From NCBI RefSeq assembly GCF_003990725.2, contig NZ_CP030065.1:124001-188000 (forward strand): a stretch of 64,000 nucleotides of DNA, given 5' to 3'. A program made the translations under genes and the position numbers. The notes below the pieces were generated by a model. That model did no database searches. It had not been told where the DNA came from and saw only the letters and a list, made by a program, of their open reading frames with translations. Numbering within the stretch: position 1 is the first letter of the stretch; every line of letters begins with the position of its first letter. Below are positions 33,067 to 40,525 of the stretch, one piece after another. The DNA is from Halorubrum sp. PV6. GTDB lineage: Archaea > Halobacteriota > Halobacteria > Halobacteriales > Haloferacaceae.

Positions 33067-33324
33067 TCACCGATTCTCGTCGATCCACTCGCAGAACGCT
33101 TCGAAATTCTCCGCACCGGCGTCGTCAGCAATATCATGGAGCGTTCCGATGCTGATTGAGTCGTGGACCGGAACAGTCACCGTACGCGCATCCGTGTTCT
33201 CATGGCTTTCTGGTGGGTCCCATCGAAGAATCAGGTGATCCCCTGTGGTACGGACGTGCTGAAACCCACCAACGTTCACCAGCACTTTGTACACGTCTTC
33301 ACCCGAAAAGTCCCGCGTCACCAT
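33067..33324 (-). CDS. HicA-family toxin
   Basis: The 85-residue protein has the HicA double-stranded-RNA-binding-like fold: TRDFSGEDVYKVLVNVGGF, the catalytic histidine in RTTGDHLILRW, and TVTVPVHDSISIGTLHDIA. HicA cleaves mRNA. It lies 2 bp after the HicB-like gene in the same transcript. The domain is full length; a slight extension before VTVPVHD is usual in haloarchaea. Confidence 0.88.
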   Translation of the reverse strand: MVTRDFSGEDVYKVLVNVGGFQHVRTTGDHLILRWDPPESHENTDARTVTVPVHDSISIGTLHDIADDAGAENFEAFCEWIDENR

Positions 33325-33326
33325 TG

Positions 33327-33602
33327 CTACTGTAAGACATCGGGAAGCTCATCGCTCTGTGATTGAGCGACTTCAGGATCAACACCGAGGTCACGTATCT
33401 CCTCGTCGGTTGGAGGCCGCCCGCCATCGCCTTCTACCGCCTCAATGACGGCATCAAGATTGTCAAGTGCTACGTCCCGGCTTTTACCTTGAGCAGTCAC
33501 GCCGACACGGAGATCACGAGCCGTCCACTGGCCATCCGGGTTCTTCACTAAGCGGATTTCCCGTTCAGGAGGGTCCGAATTCCCAGAATCAGCTCGTGCC
33601 AT
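33327..33602 (-). CDS. HicB-like antitoxin
   Basis: I prefer the ATG at 33602 (MARADSGNSD); an upstream ATG at 33629 is less likely. The roughly 91-residue protein has the partial RNase-H-like HicB core: REIRLVKNPDGQWTARDLRV followed by GKSRDVALDNLDAVIEAVEG. The C-terminus is acidic. Gene order antitoxin then toxin with a 2-bp gap supports a HicAB module. Confidence 0.83.
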   Translation of the reverse strand: MARADSGNSDPPEREIRLVKNPDGQWTARDLRVGVTAQGKSRDVALDNLDAVIEAVEGDGGRPPTDEEIRDLGVDPEVAQSQSDELPDVLQ

Positions 33603-33785
33603 ACCTCCCGGTACTTCACCGAGACCCAAAACGCTTCGGGAGACCTAGCGTCTCACACAGACCATTGATGCTCGATACGCACCTTTCAGTGACCAGTTGT
33701 ACCAGACAAGAACCTATCTGAAGAAGAGGATTTCAACAGAGCCCTACGGCATGAACCGCAGAGCAAATTCGAACCGACGAAGCGC

Positions 33786-34193
33786 TTAGTCGCTCGTCCT
33801 GCTATACAGGTAAACCGACACGATCGCAAGGAACGCTTCCGCAATCTTCGTGATAGTGACAATTGGATTAATTGCCCCGTTCATGTAGAATGCTTCAATC
33901 CCCCACCCTCGGAACGGGAATAACGCAAGAATCGTCACCAAGGAGTATGCTGCAGCCGCAAGGAAAAGTGAGCGTCGCCAAAACCGGGTGAAATACAGTG
34001 CTGCTCCGCCGAGGAACCCTAGTCCGTTAAGCACGAAGAGGACCGCCAGCACAACGCTCATTTCAATCGCTCGTGTTGTCGCCACAAGATGGATGAGTCC
34101 CGTGATGAGGGCGAAAAGAACTGCCAGATACCCGATCGGTTCCGACGGCCACTGAAACATACTGTCTGACTTTGTTGTATGGTTTGTACCCAT
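33786..34193 (-). CDS. small four-helix membrane protein (DUF7475-like)
   Basis: The roughly 135-residue protein has four membrane helices (IGYLAVLFALITGLIHLVA, VVLAVLFVLNGLGFLGGAAL, LFLAAAAYSLVTILALFPF, IVTITKIAEAFLAIVSVYLY). A conserved His sits in the first helix. It resembles a family of haloarchaeal membrane proteins of unknown function. I chose the ATG at 34193; 34199 is equally possible. An IS5-type terminus (TTTCAACAGAGCCC near 33730) lies 40 bp past the stop. Confidence 0.7.
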   Translation of the reverse strand: MGTNHTTKSDSMFQWPSEPIGYLAVLFALITGLIHLVATTRAIEMSVVLAVLFVLNGLGFLGGAALYFTRFWRRSLFLAAAAYSLVTILALFPFRGWGIEAFYMNGAINPIVTITKIAEAFLAIVSVYLYSRTSD

Positions 34194-34369
34194 ACGCACA
34201 ATACTGACTGGATGTATAAAAGTAAACGTTGTAATGTAGAACTGTGGGAATTAGCTATTTTCTTCAACACGGGGATCCCGCCGTTTACCGCGAGGGGGAT
34301 GTCACCGAGATGGTTCACTCCGTGGAAACACTCCAATAGTTCATGTATGTTGAGCGGTAACATATCTGT

Positions 34370-34657
34370 ATGCGACTCCCAGAAACGCGTGATCTGTTCG
34401 CACGAGAGTTCGAGTTCCCCGTGTCACGCGAGACCGTTATTGAGCGGGTCGGCGAGACCGACCTCGAAGCCCCGACTGGACAGAATGAGACCATCGAAGA
34501 GGTCCTCTCCCGCTGTGAAACTGAGGATTTCAACTCGCCCGACAGCTTATACGGCTCACTAATGACGTTCGTCAGTGACGGCTTTATCGGCCGGAAGTAT
34601 TACGACGACCGCGGCGGGTTCACCGACCCCGAAGACATGGAGGAGGTGCAGTTCTAA
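34370..34657 (+). CDS. DUF5789-like protein
   Basis: The 95-residue acidic protein contains the pattern ETRDLFAREFEFPVSRETVIERVG, then IEEVLSRCETEDFNSPDSLY and IGRKYYDDRGG, matching haloarchaeal DUF5789 proteins. No function is established. The stop overlaps the ATG of the adenylate-kinase gene by one base (TAATG), so the two are coupled; the link may be nucleotide metabolism or simply operon structure. Confidence 0.75.
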   Translation: MRLPETRDLFAREFEFPVSRETVIERVGETDLEAPTGQNETIEEVLSRCETEDFNSPDSLYGSLMTFVSDGFIGRKYYDDRGGFTDPEDMEEVQF

Positions 34658-35226
34658 TGACGGTCACACTCATGTCCGGCGTCACTGGCGTCGGGCTCTC
34701 GAGCATCTGTCAACAGGTTCGTCGGCAGCTTGACGACGATTACCTGTTGCTCAATTTCGGGGACGTGATGCTCGAACAGGCGATGACACATAACATCACC
34801 GTAGACCGAGACGAGTTGTCAACACTGTCACACCGACAGACGCAGCGACTGCAGCGCCGAGCGGCCGAATACGTCGCCGACCAAGCCGAGACCAGTGACG
34901 TCATTCTCTCGACGCATCTTGCCGTCAAAACGGACGCTGGTTACATTCACGGACTGCCAGAGGGCGTCCTCCGTGATGTCGCTCCAGCGACGTTTGTCCT
35001 CGTCGAAGCGGCACCCGACACGATCGTTGAGCGCAGGGGCAACAGCGGCCGTGACACACCGCAAGCAACCGAGCGAGAGATCGAATTCGAACAGGACCTC
35101 AACCGGACGGCGGCGCTTGAGTACGCCCGTGAGCGGAACGCACCGATCCAGTTCGTTGAGAACGAAGGGAGCGTAACCGAGGCCGTTGAGCAAGTGGTTA
35201 ATACCCTCAACGCCGTATCCGAGTAG
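34657..35226 (+). CDS. adkA: archaeal adenylate kinase
   Basis: The 189-residue protein matches the AdkA family (ATP + AMP to 2 ADP). The P-loop is SGVTGVGLSSI; archaeal AdkA normally lacks the usual lysine here, so this is not a defect. Other family marks are LNFGDVMLEQA, STHLAVKTDAGYIHGLP and VLVEAAPDTIVERR. It is coupled to the DUF5789-like gene. A chromosomal copy is expected elsewhere, so this may be a second, divergent adenylate kinase. Confidence 0.85.
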   Translation: MTVTLMSGVTGVGLSSICQQVRRQLDDDYLLLNFGDVMLEQAMTHNITVDRDELSTLSHRQTQRLQRRAAEYVADQAETSDVILSTHLAVKTDAGYIHGLPEGVLRDVAPATFVLVEAAPDTIVERRGNSGRDTPQATEREIEFEQDLNRTAALEYARERNAPIQFVENEGSVTEAVEQVVNTLNAVSE

Positions 35227-35263
35227 CTGACGGAGGCACCGGTCGAAGCGCGACTGGATATCC

Positions 35264-35302
35264 AGTAAACCGGAGGATCTGCGACTTCGGAAGGGGCTTC
35301 AT
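35264..35302 (-). pseudogene. short scrap of an IS5-type transposase start
   Basis: The minus strand encodes MKPLPKSQILRFT and then diverges. It is homologous to the first 13 codons of the remnant at 28236-28376. There is no terminal repeat left beside it. Confidence 0.5.
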
Positions 35303-35384
35303 CTCGTCGAATTATCCGCTCGCAATTGGGAGTTGTCGTGGTTGACGCAGGAATGTTTACCACGATTCACCACTAACAAATTCC

Positions 35385-36128
35385 ATGGATTCACTCCCGG
35401 ATTTGAGTGGACGAACAGCCCTTGTGACCGGCAGTGCGAAACGGGTCGGTCGCGAACTGCTGCTGTCAATCGCCGAATGCGGCGCGGATGTCGCCGTGCA
35501 CTACAACGAAAGCGACGCGGCGGCGGCCGCCACGGCCGACGAGGTCCGCGACCGTGGTGGGGTTGCGATCACCGCTCAAGGCGATATCACCGATCCGGCG
35601 TCCGTGGATGAACTGTTCGAGACGATTGAGTCAGAGCTTGGGCCAGTGGACATACTCGTTAACAATGTTGGGGACTTCGACGCACGTCACTGGAGTGAGA
35701 TTGACTGGGAGTCGTGGCAGAACGTCATCGAAACAACATTCTATGGCACTGTACTGTGCTCTCGTCGAGCCGTTCCCGCGATGCGTGATCAAGAATGGGG
35801 GCGGATCGTCAACATCGGGTTTGCCGACAGCAACCGGATGCACGCTCACCCGGTGAACTTCCCGTACTTCGTCGCGAAGACTGGCGTCCTCATGTTCACG
35901 CGCATGCTGGCAACGGACACGCGCAACGACGGCGTCACTGTCAACGCCGTCTCTCCGTTCGCGGTCTCAAATACAGAGGCAGGCGTCGACGCGTTCCCGC
36001 GTGGGCGTCCTGCGTCGTTCGAGGATGTTGCTGCTCCGCTTCAGTTCTTCCTGAGCGACGCGGCCGACTACATCAGCGGGCAAAACGTCGCCGTCGACGG
36101 CGGACGGATGCCCGAGTTCGACGGCTGA
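35385..36128 (+). CDS. short-chain dehydrogenase/reductase
   Basis: The 247-residue protein is a classical SDR: TALVTGSAKRVG binds the dinucleotide, DILVNNVG follows the fourth strand, and YFVAK holds the catalytic Tyr and Lys. The AKRVG variant of the glycine motif resembles pteridine reductases and FolM-like enzymes, though 3-oxoacyl reductases are also possible. The catalytic serine position is in RIVNIGFADSNRM and may be the later serine. It is probably cytoplasmic and NADPH-dependent. The substrate is unknown. Confidence 0.85.
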   Translation: MDSLPDLSGRTALVTGSAKRVGRELLLSIAECGADVAVHYNESDAAAAATADEVRDRGGVAITAQGDITDPASVDELFETIESELGPVDILVNNVGDFDARHWSEIDWESWQNVIETTFYGTVLCSRRAVPAMRDQEWGRIVNIGFADSNRMHAHPVNFPYFVAKTGVLMFTRMLATDTRNDGVTVNAVSPFAVSNTEAGVDAFPRGRPASFEDVAAPLQFFLSDAADYISGQNVAVDGGRMPEFDG

Positions 36129-36190
36129 ACCGACCGGCGCGCCTCACGCCGCAAGCGAGACGCCCTCACCGGTGTAGCGAGCAAGTACGT

Positions 36191-36628
36191 ATGCCTGACA
36201 ACACGTCGGACGACTACTCGCGGACGATTCCTGTCGATCCGGTGATCCACATCGAAACGTTTGCGACCCACCAGACGCTGACGTGGAAAGCCGGTAGCCG
36301 GTCGCAGTTCGTCGAAGCGGTCCGTGTGCTCAACGCGGTGTCGCCGACGGCGTCAGTGGTTGTCGACGACACGGCCGTAGCCGGACGTCGAGATCGCTCG
36401 CTCGCGGATATCGATAGCGGGAATGACACCGTGACGTATCTTCGGATTGAGCCGGACGCCCCATGGACGGTCTCGTGGGAACAGCGAACACGACCGATCG
36501 TCTCCGTGAGCGGCGCACCACCAGAAACGCTGTGCCGCCGTATCCACCGCCGTACGACGGACTGTTCAGATTGGAGCGGCGAGGCGATCGCAACGCTGCA
36601 CAGACTGTTAAACGACGAGACTTCCTGA
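36191..36628 (+). CDS. hypothetical protein
   Basis: I chose the ATG at 36191 (MPDNTSDDYS); the frame is open far upstream only because it shadows the SDR gene. The 145-residue product is soluble with an alternating strand pattern (VIHIETFATHQTLTWKAG, VTYLRIEPDAPWTVSW) and a C-terminal helix. I recognise no family. It converges on uvsE, and the two overlap by 21 bp at their 3' ends. Confidence 0.62.
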   Translation: MPDNTSDDYSRTIPVDPVIHIETFATHQTLTWKAGSRSQFVEAVRVLNAVSPTASVVVDDTAVAGRRDRSLADIDSGNDTVTYLRIEPDAPWTVSWEQRTRPIVSVSGAPPETLCRRIHRRTTDCSDWSGEAIATLHRLLNDETS

Positions 36629-37549
36629 CGCCTCGTCTGCGGCACGGCCGTCTGACGCGTCGTCACGGAGTCGAAATACGGCTCGTTCCTTGCCGCCGGC
36701 TTCGATCATGACGTCGCTGTTCGCCGCCAGCCACGTCGGCAGATCCGCGACGAACTCGGCGTGCGCCTGCGGACGTGCGGTCGGATCGCGCAGACGCGCC
36801 GGCTCAGAGTAGTGCGTCATCGGCCGGACGTCTCCCCACGTCTCCGCCGCGAGTTCGAACGCCTCGCGGTACGTGTAGCCCCGGTCGGCGAACGAGTGAT
36901 GGTGGTAGTCGAATACTACCGGGACGCCGGTCGGCTCGCTGACCAGTTCCACGAGTTCCGGAACGCTCCACAGGCTTGCTTTATCGTCGTTCTCGACGGT
37001 CAGCCGCGCCCGTGCGGCGTCCGATAAGCTATCGGCGAACGCGCAGAAGCGCTCGGCGGTCGCCTCGATGTCGCCGTACGTCGCACCGATGTGAACCGTG
37101 ATCCCGTAGTACGGCGTGACCGGGAGCCCCAGTAGGTCGAACCAGTCGGCGTGGTACTCCAAAGCCGCCCGAGCGCGATCACGGGTGTCCGGCGAGTCGC
37201 TTGCCGGCTTACACCAGTAGTCGGGGTGAAACGTGAGTCGCATGCCCGCCTCCTCAATGAGCTCCCCGCAGCGACGCGCGAGACGGCGGACCTCCTCGTA
37301 CTCAGGTAGTTCGGAGAGCTCAAACTGCGAGTTCCACGGGATCAGTGACGACGTACAGCGGTAGGCCTGAATGTCGTGCTCGTGATTCCACGCGAGCAAC
37401 TCGTACAAATCACAGAGGTTCTGTTGCGCGAGCGTCGAGACGTACGACAGTCCGCGCTCTTCGAACGTCTGTCTCTGCATACCGCGCGTACACCGCACCG
37501 GAGAGTCGCGGTCGCGAAGCGTCCGGTTCAGTCCCGGATACCCAATCAT
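36608..37549 (-). CDS. uvsE: UV damage endonuclease UvsE/UvdE
   Basis: The 313-residue product is a TIM-barrel UV endonuclease that nicks 5' of pyrimidine dimers and other lesions. Family marks are IGYPGLNRTLR at the start, YRCTSSLIPWNSQF, MRLTFHPDYWCKP, VTVHIGATYGDIEAT in outline, LTVENDDKASLWSVPEL and VVFDYHHHSF, which supply the His/Glu/Asp metal ligands. I chose the ATG at 37549; the frame upstream to 37675 is unlikely. The C-terminus past MIEAGGKE is acidic. It acts with UvrABC and photolyase in sunlight-exposed halophiles. Confidence 0.9.
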   Translation of the reverse strand: MIGYPGLNRTLRDRDSPVRCTRGMQRQTFEERGLSYVSTLAQQNLCDLYELLAWNHEHDIQAYRCTSSLIPWNSQFELSELPEYEEVRRLARRCGELIEEAGMRLTFHPDYWCKPASDSPDTRDRARAALEYHADWFDLLGLPVTPYYGITVHIGATYGDIEATAERFCAFADSLSDAARARLTVENDDKASLWSVPELVELVSEPTGVPVVFDYHHHSFADRGYTYREAFELAAETWGDVRPMTHYSEPARLRDPTARPQAHAEFVADLPTWLAANSDVMIEAGGKERAVFRLRDDASDGRAADEASGSLVV

Positions 37550-37689
37550 TACGGTTTCTAACGACCGTATTCGTTTATGTTGTTCGAGTAATGTTAGATA
37601 TCCTACTTTCCTCGCTTTCTCCGGTTGCTCTCTGAGGGAAGACTCGCGCTTACAAAGTATTAAATTGCCGCTCACTTTATTAACTAGTA

Positions 37690-38082
37690 ATGTCTGAAAC
37701 AGACACCGAAAGCACAGAGAAACCGGCTTTCTTCGGCCGTTTACTGTTTGGGGCTGGCCTTGTAGCGCTTGCTGTGCGAAATCTCACGAACCTCGATGGG
37801 CGGATTGCATACGCCGATGCCAAGGGAGTGCCTGAGGCAGAGACGCTTGTGCCGGCAGGAAGTGGTCTTCTTCTCGGCGGCGGTCTGGGAATCAGCGTCT
37901 GGAAGGCTCCAAAACTTTCCGTGAGTGCTGTGGCTGCGTTTTTGATTGGTGTGACACCACTGATGCATGACTTCTGGGCTGTCGACGAGGAGGAGCGCGA
38001 TGGGGAACTTACAGCGTTTCTTCAAAATGTCACACTCCTTGGCGCAGCGCTCGCATTCTTCGGTCGTGCGAGAGAAGAGTGA
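37690..38082 (+). CDS. DoxX-like four-helix membrane protein
   Basis: The 130-residue protein has four membrane segments (LLFGAGLVALAVRNLT, LVPAGSGLLLGGGLGISVW, LSVSAVAAFLIGVTPLMHDF, FLQNVTLLGAALAFFG) and the HDFW motif often seen in the third helix of short DoxX proteins. The function is unknown, possibly quinone-linked redox stress. A tnpB-type end begins within a few bases of the stop. It differs from the DoxX-like protein at 21805 in lacking the long N-terminus. Confidence 0.72.
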   Translation: MSETDTESTEKPAFFGRLLFGAGLVALAVRNLTNLDGRIAYADAKGVPEAETLVPAGSGLLLGGGLGISVWKAPKLSVSAVAAFLIGVTPLMHDFWAVDEEERDGELTAFLQNVTLLGAALAFFGRAREE

Positions 38083-38190
38083 GCTACCTCACCTTACCCG
38101 CTCATCGCTGACGCGGTTCGCTTCTTGAGCGTGGGACTTCCTGTTTTCGCGACATGTATTGCAGATATCAAATCGGTACCCACGGAAGAT
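38080..38190 (-). pseudogene. remnant of a tnpB 3' end and element terminus
   Basis: The stretch aligns base by base with 63487-63600, the 3' end of another tnpB: GTGAGCTACCTCACC, the end hairpin, GGACTTCCTGTTTTCGCGAC and CAAATCGGTACCCACGG. Only the last codons and the terminus survive. The rest of 38083-38301 has nothing else. Confidence 0.6.
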
Positions 38191-38301
38191 GCGAGCGCGT
38201 ACCTAGCTGGATTTTGCTGCCTGACTTTTCTGTCGAGTCGAGTTCTTAACCAACGTCTCACCCTTGAGAGCAATTTTGTTGGTTAACTATCCCGCTCTCC
38301 G

Positions 38302-38568
38302 ATGTCGGTTGATCCCGTGCTCATGGTCGTAGTACGTCCGTGGCCGGTCTGTGACCACTCCGAGAAGCACCACTGGCCGTTTGCGCGTCGACAGTCTGTT
38401 GCCGCCTGCGCTCTTTCCCCAGACACGAATGGCCACGAACACCACACCGCAGCCGGTGACCTCGACGACGTCGAGTTCCCCGGAATGGAGGACCGGCTTG
38501 TCGAGTTCTGGGCGAGCGCGGACGAGTACTGGGACGCCGTCAGCGGCGATCCACCCCGGCCGCACTGA
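38302..38568 (+). pseudogene. truncated toxin gene, possibly TumE-like
   Basis: Only the part from about 38428 looks protein-coding: NGHEHHTAAGDLDDVEFPGM then LVEFWASADEYWDAVSG. Its His cluster and following strand resemble the C-terminal half of DUF6516/TumE proteins, which pair with HVO_A0114-like regulators such as the next gene. The N-terminal part is not recognisable and has probably been replaced by a transposon end. I consider the toxin inactive. Confidence 0.45.
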
Positions 38569-38600
38569 TCGAACACCACCCGACACACGATACCCCGACC

Positions 38601-39017
38601 ATGACCACACTCCACATCACCGTCGACAACCGAGAACAGCTCCGTCAGGACGCGCTCCAGTTCGTCCAAGATGTCGAGGCCGACAATCTCGACGATCAGG
38701 ATGGAACGGCAACGCTCCAGTTCGGCACCTACGACGACTTCGTCGACAGTCTCACGCCGCTGCGCCTCGAGCTCATTCGGGCGATCGCAGAAGAGGTGCC
38801 CGAGAGCATGCGCGAGGCAGCACGTCTCGTCGAGCGTGACGTGTCCGACGTCCACTCGGACCTGAAGCAGCTGGAAGTACTGGGCATCCTCACGCTCGAA
38901 GAGGGCGGGCCCAGCGGTGCGATTCAACCCGTCGTTCCGTTCGACCGCATCGAGGTCCACATCGACTACCCGCTCACCAATAGCGGAGACGCCAATGGTA
39001 CACCCGCGAGCGCGTAG
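38601..39017 (+). CDS. HVO_A0114-like winged-helix regulator
   Basis: The 138-residue protein shows the family pattern: TTLHITVDNREQLRQDAL, a beta region FGTYDDFVDSLTPLRLELI, and the helix-turn-helix PESMREAARLVERDVSDVHSDL in outline, ending in FDRIEVHIDYPL. Such proteins are antitoxins or autoregulators for TumE-like toxins. The upstream toxin appears truncated, so this may be an orphan antitoxin kept as a regulator. It is complete. Confidence 0.8.
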   Translation: MTTLHITVDNREQLRQDALQFVQDVEADNLDDQDGTATLQFGTYDDFVDSLTPLRLELIRAIAEEVPESMREAARLVERDVSDVHSDLKQLEVLGILTLEEGGPSGAIQPVVPFDRIEVHIDYPLTNSGDANGTPASA

Positions 39018-39084
39018 TCACCACCCACCGCTCTCGGAGTGTTGTTCCCGGCGACTCCAGCACACCGGAACTCATATATTGTAA

Positions 39085-39106
39085 GCGTTGTAAATATGTA
39101 CAACGC
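39085..39106. promoter_or_regulatory. inverted repeat upstream of an antitoxin-toxin pair
   Basis: GCGTTGTA-AATATG-TACAACGC is a perfect 8-bp-arm inverted repeat about 100 bp before the ATG at 39208, in an AT-rich patch. It could be an operator for the following pair or for the gene ending at 39017. Confidence 0.4.
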
Positions 39107-39207
39107 AGAGAATAGGTCACAGAATGAGAGGCGGAAGGGGCTGAGATCACACAGGGCCTCGAAACGTCCGCGGCTCAGCGGGTTAATCGCCTTCTGAGTC
39201 GGTCATC

Positions 39208-39405
39208 ATGTCGAACGCATCCAAAAGAATACCAGTAACCGAACAACGATGGGAAGAACTGAACGAACTCAAAGGCGCAGGGCAGACCTACGACGAACTG
39301 CTGAAAGACCTTATCCAAGAAAAAAACCGGAGTCAGCTCGCCGATCGAGTCCGATCGGTGCGCGAGGCCGACGAAGAGGAGCTGACTCCGCTCGATGAGC
39401 TATAA
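39208..39405 (+). CDS. VapB/RHH-like antitoxin
   Basis: The 65-residue protein starts with a short strand (KRIPVTEQRWEELNEL), a helix with GQTYDELLKDLIQE, and a charged C-terminal helix (LADRVRSVREADEEELTPLDEL). This is the layout of haloarchaeal antitoxins that bind RelE-type toxins. It overlaps the toxin start by 11 bp, so expression is tightly coupled. Confidence 0.78.
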   Translation: MSNASKRIPVTEQRWEELNELKGAGQTYDELLKDLIQEKNRSQLADRVRSVREADEEELTPLDEL

Positions 39406-39688
39406 TATTCTGCTGTCGGAGGAGGCCAAAAACTACTACCAGTCGCTCGAGGAAAAGAGCCAGCGGATCGTACGAGAAAACCTCGAAAAGCTCGATTCGG
39501 AGCCGTATCCAAAGCCGGGTGCTGGCACGGGTGACCGAGAGAAAGTTATCGTCGACGGCGAGGAGGTATACCGATTGCATATCGGGAGAACTCATACCGC
39601 GCTGTACGTGGTAAATCAGTCAGATGAGCAAGTCCGCGTTGTCGAACTGCTCACAATAGACGAGGCCCACGACCGGTACGGGTTCTAA
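39395..39688 (+). CDS. RelE/ParE-superfamily toxin
   Basis: The 97-residue protein has two N-terminal helices (LSEEAKNYYQSLEEKSQRIV), then a beta sheet with EEVYRLHIGRTHTALYVV and VRVVELLTIDEAHDRYGF. This is the RelE fold with the usual RxHIGR strand. It should cut mRNA. It overlaps its antitoxin by 11 bp. No truncation is seen. Confidence 0.87.
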   Translation: MSYNILLSEEAKNYYQSLEEKSQRIVRENLEKLDSEPYPKPGAGTGDREKVIVDGEEVYRLHIGRTHTALYVVNQSDEQVRVVELLTIDEAHDRYGF

Positions 39689-40240
39689 ACAAGACATAGA
39701 CGGTAGTTGCCGAACCTGACTGAGGCTCCTCATCCTGGGCTGTGTTGGTCGACAGATGGTCCAGATAGCTGAGGCGAAACAGGTTTCCTGTGCTTCGTCG
39801 ACCGGGTTGTTTCCAGAACTCGAATTCGGCGTGAAACCGTATAAAAAGTATACCAGAGAGGATTTCCAAGAGATCCTCTCTCGGATCGTTTTTGATTAGG
39901 AATTCATAAATACAGGTGAGAAAACGCTCCAATTCGATCGTGATGAGTACGTCGATATCACCGCTACAGCGCGTGAGCACGTCTGGTTCGTAACGAGTTT
40001 CGACGTAGACTCATCGACAGCGAAAGCATACGCCGCGGCGCATCCGTCTTTAGCTAATACTCGCGATAATACTATCTAGCCGTGATCTGTGGTCAAATTT
40101 CGCTCGTACACCTCGACAAAACGCCGAAAAAACCAATCTTAGCGTTTCTGATCGCCTGATTTCACGATGAACAGCGTCTCACCGACTGGAATTGTTCTTC
40201 CCAACGCCTCTAGTTATACTCTGAGGTTTGAATATTACTA
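39689..40240. other. gene-free stretch
   Basis: I cannot support a gene here. An open frame on the minus strand (39651-39980) overlaps the RelE gene and resembles nothing I know. The stretch is AT-richer than its surroundings and probably belongs to the same decayed insertion as the transposase tail at 40241-40441. Confidence 0.4.
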
Positions 40241-40441
40241 TCAGTCTTAGCTAAAGACGAATGCGCGGCGACGCTCCACCACCGCTGGTGGATCGAATCG
40301 TTATATCGACATCTCGGTGACTTCCTCCCGAAAACGTCGTCGCCGACGTTCTCGGTGCGACTGTTCTACTTTCTGTTCGCACTCTCGTTGTACAATCTGT
40401 GGGTGATAGCTAATGTGTTGGCTTCGATTGAAAAAAGATAG
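40241..40441 (+). pseudogene. C-terminal remnant of an ISH3-like transposase
   Basis: The frame reads LHHRWWIESLYRHLGDFLP, then VRLFYFLFALSLYNLWVIAN, ending at a TAG at 40439. A tryptophan-rich segment followed by RLFYFLFxLxLYNxW is the C-terminus of the ISH3-type haloarchaeal transposases. The N-terminal and catalytic parts are missing. Confidence 0.65.
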
Positions 40442-40525
40442 TTCCAACACGGCTGTCTTTACTCAGATATCGCGAACGAGAATTGGTCCAAACAATTGAT
40501 TAGAACACTCTATTTATATTAGATA

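Noticed and set aside
17278-33745. IS6-family origin for the GGCTCTGTTGAA termini
   Set aside because: The start resembles IS6 ends, but at 28236-28460 the terminus is attached to an IS5-type transposase start (MKSLPKSQ), which explains it better.
34657-35226. Defective P-loop in the adenylate kinase (no lysine)
   Set aside because: Archaeal AdkA proteins normally lack that lysine, so it is not damage.
39651-39980. Minus-strand 109-residue gene
   Set aside because: It overlaps the 3' end of the RelE gene, resembles nothing known and lies in decayed transposon sequence.
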